A stretch of 64,000 nucleotides of DNA from assembly GCF_007655135.1 (NCBI RefSeq), contig NC_045130.1, positions 20,093,363-20,157,362 of the forward strand, given 5' to 3'. The notes under the pieces are model-generated. The model did no database searches and was not told the origin of the DNA. It saw only the letters and a program-made list of their open reading frames with translations. Each line of letters opens with the position of its first letter. Position 1 is the stretch's first letter. Shown here piece by piece: positions 9,956 through 20,735 of this stretch. The DNA is from Punica granatum (Eukaryota; Streptophyta; Magnoliopsida; Myrtales; Lythraceae). A program made the translations under genes and the position numbers.

Positions 9956-12602
9956 ATTCTCACTCTCTCTCAACCCAACTTCTCTCTAAAAAGCTCTCAA
10001 TCTCCAGCCCACTCCCAAGTTCCGTCCAGCCCTTGCCAAGACCGAAACCGGCCAAAATCGCCGGGAAACCACCCGGTATTCCGGTAACCACCCGACTCGA
10101 CTTAAGCCAAAAATCATCAAAGTCCCTAGCCTACATATTTCTCACCCCCTAAGTCCGTTTCCGGGCTTAGATTTTTTATTTGAAGTCTCCAACACCCCGT
10201 TTCAGCCGCACCAAGAACCGGGTTCCTTGACCGATACCGGGCGTGCACCGAACCTCAACCACGTGCCATTTCTTCCCACGACTTCGGCGAGTCGTGCCAT
10301 CACGTTCTAAGGGTTCCTCACAACCCTCACCCTCCCCCGTGAAGATGTGTTCACGGTCCGAGGGCCGATCAACCGTGCACAACCATCGTTCATCCGTTTC
10401 TCTCTTACCGGGTTCCTCACATTTTTACCGAACTTTCTCTCACATTTTTCGGCTTGTTCAGGCCTTGGCACGTTCGGGTCTACCCACGGTCATCTAGATC
10501 CGCCTCTTAGGAGTCCAACGAGCCCGACCTTGCACCGTACCGTGACCGGAGCTAGCGTGCCGACCTCGTTCTTTCCGAGTTGCCGCGCCTGCCATCTCTC
10601 GGGTCCTTCAACCCGTAACGTTCAAACCGAGTCTAGCGACTCCCACGGCCACTTCCTCGACTCTTTTCTTCGTATATCGAGGCTAGGTAACACCTCTTCA
10701 TAACTTAGAAAAGCTAGGACTCTCTATATTTATTTGCATGAAATGTTTATGTGGTTGGGAGACCCGAATGCATGAAGATGTTGCTTTCCCTTTTAGATCC
10801 GGACTTCTCCATGCACGCCATGCATCGTCATGCATTTATTGTCCCTTATTACGTTCATATACCGTGAAAGCATGCATACGTAACGTGGCATGGCCAAATC
10901 TAGGAGAATGAGACGGTTATAGACTCAAAAGAGCCAAGGAACCTCTCGGCCGAGCCTCCTAGATGGGGAGCCGTGAGCCTCCTCGGTTCCTTCGGGTCCA
11001 TAATCGCCTCATCCTTCCGTATGGGGTCTTCCTCGCGTTCGAAAAGGGTCCTAACCGAGGCTAATACACGACTAAGTGAGGGGAATGGCTCGGAATCTAG
11101 GAGGGAGAGCCTTTGGAAGGTTCGGCTACGTCAAGGAACCTACGGCCACCTCCTTGCAATGGGGGCCGTGAGGCTCCTTGGCCTATCCGAAGCCTTAGGG
11201 CTCCTCTTCCCTTGATGCCGTGTGATTCCCGCGCATTATTCTTAAGATTATCATGAAATGAGCTAATATTGTTTGTTAATTTCGTGAAAATGACGCTCTT
11301 TGAATGTCTCATATGTTTATTTGCACAAATCGGGGTCGTGTCAATGTCGATTTAGTAAAATGTGTGTTATTATCACGTATGGGTTATTTGTTGCATGCGA
11401 GGGACGGTTAGGAGCAACGTGAAAGACCTACCGAGGCTCAAGCCTGGTCAAGGAGTATTCGGCCACTCACCTTTGAGAGGCGGCCAAATCATCCGTGACC
11501 TCGTGGGAGTCTCGGTTGGCCTCTCCATTACTCCAAAGCCGGTCCTCGGAATTGTTCGAAATTACATTTCCTTTAAATCGTCGCCCATGCGTTTATTACT
11601 TATTGGATATGCTAGACCCGAACCTCATCTGTCAAAACCGTAATCGCGATATGAAATAATAAATATCGAAGAATCTTACGAACGGGATAAACGGGACGTG
11701 TCATTCGGCTAATTAAAACACTTGGACTAAATAATTGGATAAATTGGTCGTAAATTCATAAACGCATCGATGATTTACGGAACGGAGAGAATGCCCTTTT
11801 CCATCAAAAATTCACAATTTCAAAATACCGAGACACGTAACACGAACAGAATTGATGTCTAGCGAGTACTCACGTGCTGTGACTCGAGTCCGGGCCCAAT
11901 TTGAGGCGGCCCGAGTCGGAGCACGCGAGTCCTTCTTGGACTTCTTCGTGTGACGCAATCTTCAATTTATACACGAACATTGCAATTTTATCATCCAAGG
12001 GCATAATCGTCATTCCGTGATTCACCGATACCCTAGGCGTTAGGGAGTTGGAAACACTTTGATCTATGAAGAAAAGGGCAATCCGTTCGGGTGCGAGTTT
12101 CATTCGCACGGCCCATTCCGTTCGTTTTCGGTGTTTCTATCTTCTTATCGTAGATTCGGTGGTGAACATTTTATTTCAGTTACAAAACACGAAAAATCGG
12201 ATTAATCATACATTTGGCCTAATCAAACACTAGATAATGGATAGACGGAATGATAGATTCCAATCTAGAGTCAAAACACGAGTTTGGCTAATTCGGTGAA
12301 ACCGCAGTGTCACCTCGCTGAATAAGAGTCTTAAAATAAATGCACACATGTAATTGACTTAGAACCACATTCTAGTCCGTTCTCTATGCTTGCCTAGGTT
12401 AGATACATTGTTTGTTAATCAATCCCGGTTAATAACTAATTAAATCACGTACATCCGACTTAATACACCACTTGTCTGTATTCACCGGTAGTTGTCAGTT
12501 ATTGTCTGTATTATGTCAGTTTTATCAGTTTTCTTCTGTTTTATTCTTGCCTATGATGATTCATTGCGGTTCGGGCCCGAGCCCATAGGTTACATGTTGC
12601 AC

Positions 12603-12646
12603 GGGGTCCAACGCCCCAAATCACTGAACACGAGGTCCAACGCCTC
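12603..12646 (+). repeat. Two TCCAACG-loop stem-loops in the A LTR
   Basis: GGGG-TCCAACG-CCCC (12603-12617) and GAGG-TCCAACG-CCTC (12632-12646). The second pair of the stem is G-C in one copy and A-T in the other, with an identical loop. The A' copies are at 2075-2121. Confidence 0.6.
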
Positions 12647-13625
12647 ATAACTCACCGAGCGCGTGCAACCCGAGTACGGAATGGGATCTAGCCTCGATTC
12701 ACCGTCACACTTCGAATGCAGCCTATGTGGAAGGCGGATTTGGATTGAGCGTGTGAAACGGGTTTAGATATCACCCGGGAACTCGATCGGTCCATCGGAT
12801 ACAGTGAGAATCAACCGGTTCTCCCGTAAACCGTTGAATCGATCGGACCCGACCCCCGGCTCTTTGAGCCCGCGTTGCCTTGATTTATTTATCGGTCATT
12901 CAAAACACACGATGAGCCGGAGCGGAATATTGGCCCAATGCAAACCGATCGGGATCCATTTACTTATTCAGTTACACTTTGTAATTATTTGAGAGAACAT
13001 TGTGAGGATTTTATTTGTACATTCATTCAGTCGCTTGTAAGGATCCCCGATCGGCGAGCGAGAGGTCCGAGTGTCGAACTGGTCAAGTCGGTCTATTATT
13101 ACCAAGAGATGAGTAAGCTCGAATGCTCGCGGTCTCGGTTCACGCAGGGAATCGACCATCACGGTTCGATGAACTGTAGCGCTAAGATAGTGAACAAATT
13201 CCTCGACGCACAAACCTACTCGTCTTTCGGATTCTTGGCCCAACTTGACCGATTCATCGACTTTACGGTGTCAAAACGGGCGAGTCGAGTGTAACTCTAA
13301 ATCACGCGGTAAATAAACGAAACGGCAAGCCTAGCAAGCTAGAGTACCGAAAGAGCGTGTGGGATATAGGCCCACACGTAATAGAACCCCCGAATTCGGA
13401 ATTTCCAATTCCCTACGACCATTGCCTTAGCATTTAGGTGTACCCCGTACCCTTAGACCCGGGTAACTTGTCGGCCCTCGACCTTCGGGTCGTAAAATGG
13501 CAAGTGGCGACTCCTTCTCACGTGCGTCCATCGTGCGTCCCCGGGAAGGTGGACACTCCCAAGCCGCGTTTGCTTAGGCGCGCGCATGCGTGCCCCGACG
13601 AGATTAAATTCGGGTGCGCACAGCT

Positions 13626-13643
13626 TGGCGACTCCACTGGGGA
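13626..13643 (+). promoter_or_regulatory. Primer binding site of element A (tRNA-Arg)
   Basis: TGGCGACTCCACTGGGGA lies 3 bases after the LTR end. It is complementary to the recalled 3' end of plant tRNA-Arg(ACG) including CCA. It defines the 3' end of the LTR and the plus orientation of the element. Confidence 0.88.
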
Positions 13644-14214
13644 AATTTAGAGGGTTCGGGCTCGTTTCCGGTTGCTTGCTTGCGTGTCTATTTACCGCTT
13701 TCTGTACATTTATTTTCAAGCACCATTACTTCTTGCATTTGCATCGCATCATTCTAGCGGGTTCTTAAGTACCTTGTTCGAAATCCCACGGGCACCAATA
13801 TAGGAAGCTAGGTTAGTCAGAGAAGGGAACGGATCGAGTCGGCTATGCCACCGAACCGCCCCCCAAAGATCCTCGCTCGATTTCAAGGAATTCACACCCT
13901 TGAGTCGGGAACCCCCATCCCTAATTAGCGGTTCTCCCAGTAGCACCAAAAGCCATACAGGGACCGTCATGCTGGACCAATTTTTTGCCTCCATGCCGTC
14001 AACCGACCCAAAAGTCGAGTCCTTGAGTCGGCCCGTAGTTTTTTTAGGACGGGCATTTTGTTGTTTTTTTTTTAAGAAAGAGCGATATATACTGTAAAGA
14101 ACACGACAATAGTTTACCTTTCCGCACTGCATACATTCTTTCCGAAAAACTTAGGACATTGCATTGATTTGATTCTTAAGACGTTAAGCTAGCATCTCCT
14201 CCATCTAGGTAAGG
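13644..14214 (+). other. Untranslated leader of element A
   Basis: This non-coding stretch between PBS and the ORF1 start is homologous to 500-1080 on minus and to 19749-20300 in B. It includes a tract of T residues around 14060-14072. Nothing else is seen in it. Confidence 0.7.
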
Positions 14215-14919
14215 ATGGACCGCCCGGCTCCCGGTCTCAGACTCGAAGCAATCACACCGCCAAGGCAAGACATCATGCGCATCTGGAGGACTCTCCGGCC
14301 AGTGGATCACGCTTTCATCCGGGGCATCATCGGAGATGTGGTTATGTTCGCCGAGACCCCGGTGGATTGGATCTTCTTGAGGACCGCCACCGAATTTTGG
14401 GATCCCGAGCACGCAGTATTCAGCTTCCAGGGGACGGAGTTAGCCCCTACGATCGAGGAGTACACGGCACTCATCCAGAGGCCTACGCCCACGACCCACG
14501 GCATCTTCGTGCCTAACCCGTTCACAACCGTCCAGAGTCAGCTCTCCACTCTTCTCCACATACCTGCTCGAGACATCCACGAGGAGCTTCATCAGAGGTG
14601 GGATCAAGGCATCAGGATTGCGTGGCTCTCTGATTGGACGCTCCTCCGCGCAATGACACCTACAACGGCTTCTTATCAGCGCGATGCCTGTCATGGATTC
14701 CTGCTCCTGGTCTTTGGTACTCTCCTGTTTCCGTACTCGCCGAACCTCATTGACGGGGCTATAGCCCAAGTCGTCCTCCAAGCGGTAGGAGGCCATAGTT
14801 ATGTGGAGGCCTTATTAGCCGAGACCGTTCGATCTCTTGACTATGTTAGGGAGGTTCGGCGCGGCAGGTGTCAGCACCCCATTTTGGCTCATCAATTCAA
14901 ATTACATTATCAGCAATGA
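14215..14919 (+). CDS. ORF1 (DUF7745 / plant-mobile-domain-like) of element A, interrupted by the B LTR
   Basis: The frame gives 234 codons, but only the first 218 are native (to 14868). The B LTR starts at 14869, exactly on a codon boundary, and supplies the last 16 residues and the stop. The native part has the start MDRPAPGLRLEA, IEEYTALIQRPTPTT near residue 80, and a hydrophobic block GTLLFPYSPNLIDGAIAQ (about 175-192). A HSYVEALLAE segment follows (about 200-209); its layout resembles the second half of plant mobile domains. From memory it matches DUF7745 proteins of pomegranate, where the reading continues well past this point. It sits directly behind an Ogre-type leader, so it is probably the extra ORF1 that Ogre elements carry before gag-pro. 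The start was chosen by comparison with A' (ATG at 499). The function is unknown and the copy is broken. Confidence 0.75.
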   Translation: MDRPAPGLRLEAITPPRQDIMRIWRTLRPVDHAFIRGIIGDVVMFAETPVDWIFLRTATEFWDPEHAVFSFQGTELAPTIEEYTALIQRPTPTTHGIFVPNPFTTVQSQLSTLLHIPARDIHEELHQRWDQGIRIAWLSDWTLLRAMTPTTASYQRDACHGFLLLVFGTLLFPYSPNLIDGAIAQVVLQAVGGHSYVEALLAETVRSLDYVREVRRGRCQHPILAHQFKLHYQQ

Positions 14920-16470
14920 TCCAAACCACAACTTGAGCATAATACAGAAAAACAACTTAACAGAGTAGAAAATCACTATTCATCCTCAAGTCGGCGAAAT
15001 TGGGCAAATGACACATGCATATGACAGAAGGACTCCAGGAGTCATCAAGGAGCAGCAGAGTGACTAGAGAGCTCAGCAATATCCAAAACCGGCATTTTCA
15101 GTATATCACACAGATAGTTCTATTTTCCGATAATTCGCTCAATCATCGGAAGATAGCCAATATTGGACTCCAAAAATCCACTCCAATGCCAAACAGATGA
15201 AAAGTGTCCCCAAAGGCATTTTGCAAATCATCTGCTCTATACAGAACAACTTTCTGTATACAGACAACTTTTCAGTGGAAGTCCAAAAATGCCGGTTTCT
15301 CGGAGAAAAGTTAATTCCAAATATCAGATGCGGCCATGCCCCTCAATCATACAGAGCACGAGCAGTGCTTCATATTGTCTTTTAAAAGTCATACAGACAC
15401 TCTGAATGACTTCCGAACGACAAAACGGGCATACCCTTCTTCGAAAGAGCGTAACCGGAGATTGGTCTGATGGAATTACGGCAAACGAAGTTCACACTAC
15501 ATTGCCCTGAAAACTCCAGCGGACATTCGCAATTGGGCAAAACAGACAGCAAAACCCTTCACGGTTTCCCGAGTAACCTCCGAAGGGCACAAAAGGCCAT
15601 TTTCAGTGAAAATCCATATCCGGAGGTCCTCTTTGGGGAAACTTGACGCCGGATGCTTACCTTACACAAAGCTAGCCTTCTCAAGGCTCAATGTGGAATC
15701 GTCGGAATGAATCACACAACTCATCTAGACCCCTCGAGAAGTGCTTTAAGGGTCTCGGATGCACTTTTCATATCCTTAGAGGCCCAATCTCAGCAAACAG
15801 AGATCGCAGTAATCTCCGGATAGCCTAAGAAACTCAGAAAGCAATCTGAGAAATCCAGTTTCGGCCTCCTAGGACATCTCCGGCTCCATATTTACATTTA
15901 CCGGCTTAAGGGACAAGTGCCCACGTAATTTGACAATTTATGTCAAAATGACCGACGTGGGATGCAGATACAAGATATGCTGTCAGAAGTGGGTAACCTC
16001 GCTCTGAATGCATAAAAGGAGCAAAACCAGCTTCCAAGCCTCATACAGACATTTGGCAATTTCTCACGGAAAATGCCAATCTCGGACTCATTAAATCCAT
16101 TTCCTCGCGTATATCGATAATTCGACGTTCAATTCAAACCAAGAACTTTGAATGCGCGATCAATCGAGATCCGAGCTTTTTCCCGGTTTCTCCTCTTCGG
16201 TCGTGGGACCCACGGGCTACTCAAGATGAGTCACCCTTTACTCTAGAAGCTTTTTCTTCTTCTTCAATTCAAGAAGCCAACTTGCCATCTCTTAGCCAAA
16301 ATATCTTGGAGAGATTGAAGACAACACTCAACTTCTCATCAATGCTCATCAATGCTCATCAATGTCTTATCTCTTCTTCATTAATGCAATGGAAGAGGAT
16401 GAGGCTTGATATTTTCTAAGCATGGGGGTTAAGAGCACTTGCTTTTGCTAATTGTGTCATTAGCTTTGTC

Positions 16471-16509
16471 TATAAATGGCCCAAAAGTGATTAAGATAAT
16501 CACTTCTCC
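16471..16509 (+). promoter_or_regulatory. Candidate core promoter of the B LTR
   Basis: TATAAAT at 16471 is in good plant context (TCTATAAATGGC). The downstream AATCACTTCTCC block at 16498 is shared with the A LTR at nearly the same spacing (27 versus 28 bp). A pyrimidine-rich stretch follows. Transcription would start near 16500. Confidence 0.55.
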
Positions 16510-16829
16510 TCTTGCACACTCTCTCCAAGTTTTCTCCCTCAAGAAAAGCTCCCAACTCCATAGCCAAAACTAGCAAGCTTCAACACTTCAAAACCAAGAG
16601 AGAAAAGTCGAAGAAAACCCGAAGAAAGCTTTGAGTTTCTTAAGTCGGAAGCCGATGTTCATCATCCCGACTTAACTTCAAAAATTCTCAAACTCCATGG
16701 ACCATATGTTTTGGACCCATGGAGTTCATTGGTGAAATTGGTTTTTCCATTTGAAGTCTTTAAATTATTGTTTCAGGTCATTTAGTGCATTTCAGTGAAG
16801 AATCGTCACTCTCGGGTGAATAGTGCCAG

Positions 16830-16925
16830 TCGTGTGCCAGACGCGCGCTAGCCCGCGCGCCCTCGCATGCCTGCACGCTCGCGCGCCTGCCCGCGCGCTT
16901 GCGCGCCCCACGCGCCTCCCGTGCA
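16830..16925. other. GC- and CpG-dense patch in the B LTR
   Basis: About 95 bp is dominated by GCGCGC-like alternation (for example GACGCGCGCTAGCCCGCGCG). Flanking sequence is AT-richer, and the A LTR lacks an obvious counterpart. The alternating purine-pyrimidine pattern would favour Z-DNA. No function is assigned. Confidence 0.6.
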
Positions 16926-18888
16926 CCTAGCTCCCCGAACGTGCATCCTTTGCACCTGAGCATCCTTCCAAGCATTCTACCGAGTCACCCGACTCTCGAA
17001 CACTTCCCCGACTCTTTCCTCGTATCCTGAGGCTAGGTAAATCACTCTTGACTTAGAGGAGTTAGGGCTTTTTACATTATTTGCATGGCTATGGAGTAAT
17101 ATGGTGCACAAAGCATGTTCACTTGCAAGACTTCATGTTTATGCACTTTTACATTATATCATTCATGTTTATCCTCGATTAACATGTTAGCATGTCGGGA
17201 AACATTTGGATCGACCCTCGGAAGACCTTCCCAACCCGAAATAAGCAAAAGAGCTCTCGAGTTTGCCTCAAGAAGAGGTAAGCGAGACTTGGCTTGCTTT
17301 CCTCGGGTTAAGAACGGCCTTCTTAGCCCGATCTAAGTTCGATTCCCGAGTTTTCTCGTGTTTTCTTACATACATGAAGTCGGTATTGTTTTATCGATTC
17401 CTTAAATAACTTGTTTGTGCATGTTTGCATGTTCGAATGCGTTATCAAATCATGGCAATACCAACTTTAGTTAATCGTGTCATTTGTCGTGTTTGTCGTT
17501 TGAGCATGCGATAAATGATTCAAAACAAGACGGAGAAACCTCGTGGAACCCCATTCGGGCCATGGGACCTCTCGGTTATCTCCAAGGAGAAGTGACCGAG
17601 AGCCTCTTAGACTCGTACGGGTTGCATGAGGCTTCCTCTGCCCGTTTTGAGTCCGTTCTCGGCTTTCGTGTAATTTGCAATTTACATTATCGTCGCAATA
17701 TCGCATGAAAATGTCTTTTCAAAACAAAGCATGCATGGATTTGGGTATCGATGACTCATTCGGGTCCATTCGGTTACGAGGGTAGTTGCGGTCATTGGAC
17801 CAAATATCCTCGATCCTTATGGAATCGTCTTGGTCGTCGAATCACGAATCGCTTTCACAATTAATGCATTCGGCATAACCTTAAGCATTAATTCCACGAA
17901 CGGGTTAATCGGGACGCTCACATGATTAAACCCACTTCACACTGATAAAGTTTACACGAATTGGCCATTAACTGATAACTCGCGTCGATGAGTTGTCAAA
18001 TGACGTTGGTGCCCTTTTCAAACTTATCAATTTCAAAACCCGAAACGCGCAGTCCGATGTAGCATGGACGTCTGAAAAGGGCTTCTGTGTCTCAACTTGA
18101 GTTTTTACCTGATTCCAAGTAACTCAGGTTAGGATACAGAAGATCTTTCTAGATCACTTCCGGGCAGATCGACCGGTTCTTTGGCTTTTTCGGGGTTCTT
18201 GCTCAACCCTGGAAGATCCAAGGAATTGGTCGACACCGGCTACAAGCCGAGGTGGCCCGCACTGCGATGTTTCCCCTTTTCTGAAAACAATTTTCAAATA
18301 AAGGGCAAAATCGTCTTTTCACAATTCAGCGACACCCTTAGGGTTAGCATGACAGAAACACTACAGTACGGGATAAGAACGGGCTACCTGTTCAGGTGCA
18401 GGTTTATCTACATTGCCTTTTCTTATCTAACTGATGAGTTTCTGTCATCCTAAGATAGACTCGGGTAACTAGAACGGTTATCTCTGTCAGAAAACATGCA
18501 AAATGCTGATTAACCTTTCACTCGACCTAACCAAACACTAGATAATGGTTAGGATGAATTCTAGATTCCAAATCTAGAGTCAAAACACGAGTTTGGCTAA
18601 TTCAGTGGAAATTCAGTGTCACAATACATAACAACTGTAAAAGCAATCCACACACATGAGATTTGACTCTCTTTGTCAAGTTCTCAAAACAAACCCGAAT
18701 GCTAAAACATTGGCACGTGCTTGTTTGTCTAGGGTAGGATTTGCATGCCAAAATACCTCGGATTAACAACTTGTTAAAACACGTACACTCGATAATAACA
18801 AACACCTTGTCTGTTATTTACCTGCTGCGTGTTATCTTTCCGCACCTGTTTGCCATGCGGGTCGAGCCTGATCCCTAGGTCGAATAAT

Positions 18889-18962
18889 ATTAGGGTTCAA
18901 CGCCCTAATCATCGAGCACAGGGTTCAACGCCCTAATTAACACTCACAGGATCCAACGCCCT
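18889..18962 (+). repeat. Three T(T/C)CAACG-loop stem-loops in the B LTR
   Basis: ATTAGGG-TTCAACG-CCCTAAT (18889-18909, 7-bp stem), AGGG-TTCAACG-CCCT (18920-18934) and a decayed third copy at 18948-18962 with one mismatch. Position in the LTR and loop match those in the A and A' LTRs; stem sequences differ. Confidence 0.6.
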
Positions 18963-19730
18963 ATTCAGTGAGAGCGTCCATTGAATTTCAGTTCTTTGGT
19001 CTTTTCCCTAAACTCACGGTGAGTTAGAGCGGAATAATAACTGAACGCGAGTCGACTGGAATTCGGCCATTTGTAATTTGTATTTATTGTTTTCGAGAGC
19101 ATTGTAAGGATTTTATTTTGTACATTTATTCTGTAAGAATTCCAGTCGGTGAGCGAACGGTCCGAGAGTCGAATTAATCGAATCGGTCTAATACTTGCCC
19201 AGATACAAGTAAATCCAAGAACTCGCGGTTCTGGTTCACGCAGGGATTCAACTTCCATGGTTCGATGAACTGTAACGCAAGATTGTGAACCAACTCCCCG
19301 ACATACGGGTTTACTTCTCTCTCGGCTTCTCAACCGACATCGTTTGGTTCACCGAATCTCCGGTGTCAAAACGTGTGAGTCGAGTGCACCCTAATTCATG
19401 CGGTAAATAAAACAAAAATGCAAGTCTAGCAAACCAGAGTACCGAAAGGGCGTACGGGATATAGGCCCGCACGTAACATGAACCCCCGAACACGGATTTT
19501 CTGGTTCCGTACAGACCAATGCCTTAACAACAACTAGGTGTTCCATACCCCTAGACCCAGGGTAACTTATCTGCCCTCGACCTTCGGGTCGTAAAATGAT
19601 AAGTGGCGACTCCTTCTCTCACGCGTGTCCGTCACGCGTCCCCACGGGAAGGTGGACACTCCCAAGCAGCGCGATCCAAAAGCGCGCAATGCGGGCCCCG
19701 ACGAGAGTCCACATTCGGGTCCGTACAGCT

Positions 19731-19748
19731 TGGCGACTCTGCTGGGGA
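19731..19748 (+). promoter_or_regulatory. Primer binding site of element B (tRNA-Arg type)
   Basis: TGGCGACTCTGCTGGGGA lies 3 bases after the LTR. It differs at two positions from the site of A (CTG for CCA in the middle). It is still complementary to an Arg-type tRNA 3' end, and this form is, from memory, widespread in plant Tat/Ogre elements. Confidence 0.8.
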
Positions 19749-20310
19749 TTTACTTAGTGGGTTCAGGCTCGATCCGTTTGCTTGCTTGCATGTTTATTTA
19801 TCGCTTTCCATACATTTACTTTTCTTGCACATTTACTTTTCTGCACTCGCATTGCATCATTTTAGTGGATTTAGGTACCACGCTTGAAATCCCACGAGCG
19901 GCAATCTAGGAATCTAGGTTAGACAGGGGTTCGAAGTAGGGGTACGGCGCGCGGTTCGACTGTCGCTTTGGCCTTGAAAAGAATCTCGCCCGATTTCAAG
20001 GAATTGACACCCTTGAATCGGGAGCCCCCATCCCTAGTTAGTGGTTTTCCCAGTAGAACACTGAAACCATGCATAAATAGGGACCGTCATGCTGGACCAA
20101 AACAAACCTCATGCTGCCAACTGACCCAAAGTCCAGTCTTTGAGTCGGCTCGTAGTTTTTCTTTTAGGCGGGCCTTTTGTTGTTTTTCTATAATGAGCGA
20201 TGTACATTGTAACAGATACAGTTATACTTTACTTTTATACACTGCATGCATGTTTTCAAACAAGCTAGGATATTGCATTGGTTTATTGCTTAAGTTGCCT
20301 TTTTCAAATG
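19749..20310 (+). other. Untranslated leader of element B, without ORF1
   Basis: It aligns with the leader of A, including the shared GGGACCGTCATGCTGGACCA at 20080-20099. Similarity fades near 20300, just before the place where ORF1 starts in A. No DUF7745-like frame follows; the sequence passes straight into repeats. B is therefore probably a non-autonomous or internally deleted derivative. Confidence 0.6.
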
Positions 20311-20420
20311 AACCATCTTCGTAAATTTGGGAACTTGAATCAAATCAATGCAACGACATTAGCTTTTGAAAACTCATACATTGCCTGCATCTGATGTTTG
20401 CACAGCAACTACCATGTCCC

Positions 20421-20735
20421 GTACGACATGTGAGTTGTGCTAACCTTCGCGGGTAGACCACTTGCGGTCTTCACCTCTCCATGGCGAGACGTGCTATGAC
20501 CAGAGGCCGTCCAGCCCGGCCACCCACCCCCCACGACAGGCGAATCGTGCTAACCTTCGCGGGTAGACCACTCGCGGTCTTCACTTCTCCATAACGAGAT
20601 GTGCTATGACAAGAAGCCGAGTCCATCCCGGCCACCCACCCCGCACGATAGGCGAGTCGTGCCCACTTTCGCGAGCAGGCCACTCGCGGCCTTCACTCTT
20701 CCTCTACAGCAAGACGAGCTGTGGCCCGAGGGCCG
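20421..20735 (+). repeat. ~111-bp x 3 tandem repeat with stem-loops
   Basis: Copies are marked by GTGCTAACCTTCGCGGGTAG at 20437 and 20547 and a diverged third at 20659 (spacing 110 and 112). Each has a 5-bp stem with a 6-base loop: AGACC-ACTTGC-GGTCT (20455), AGACC-ACTCGC-GGTCT (20565) and AGGCC-ACTCGC-GGCCT (20677). A second stem lies just before each (20421, 20532, 20643). It is non-coding and probably part of a retroelement 3' UTR. Confidence 0.75.

Larger units (their letters stand above)
8618..13622 (+). mobile_element. 5' LTR of element A (Tat/Ogre-like Ty3/gypsy)
   Basis: The LTR begins TGTCAGCACCCCATTTTGG at 8618 and ends ...GTGCGCACA at 13622 (5005 bp, TG...CA). A GCT spacer and a tRNA-Arg PBS follow. 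It is homologous along its length to the minus-strand LTR at 1102-6154. It is inserted in the tail of element C. The matching 3' LTR is not in the window, so insertion age cannot be estimated. ORFs inside it are short and not conserved in frame with A'. Confidence 0.85.
14869..19727 (+). mobile_element. 5' LTR of element B (second Tat/Ogre-like subfamily)
   Basis: The LTR begins TGTCAGCACCCCATTTTGGC and ends ...GGGTCCGTACA at 19727 (4859 bp, TG...CA), followed by GCT and a PBS. Its first bases and several internal blocks match the A LTR (promoter block near 16471, hairpins near 18900, last ~350 bp). Most of the body has diverged, so it is a related but separate subfamily. It interrupts ORF1 of element A after GCAGG (14864-14868), the putative target duplication. 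Short ORFs inside are not supported. Confidence 0.83.

Noticed and set aside
18889..18909. TTAGGG as a telomere-type repeat
   Set aside because: It is a single occurrence inside a hairpin shared with other LTRs; no tandem TTTAGGG is present.
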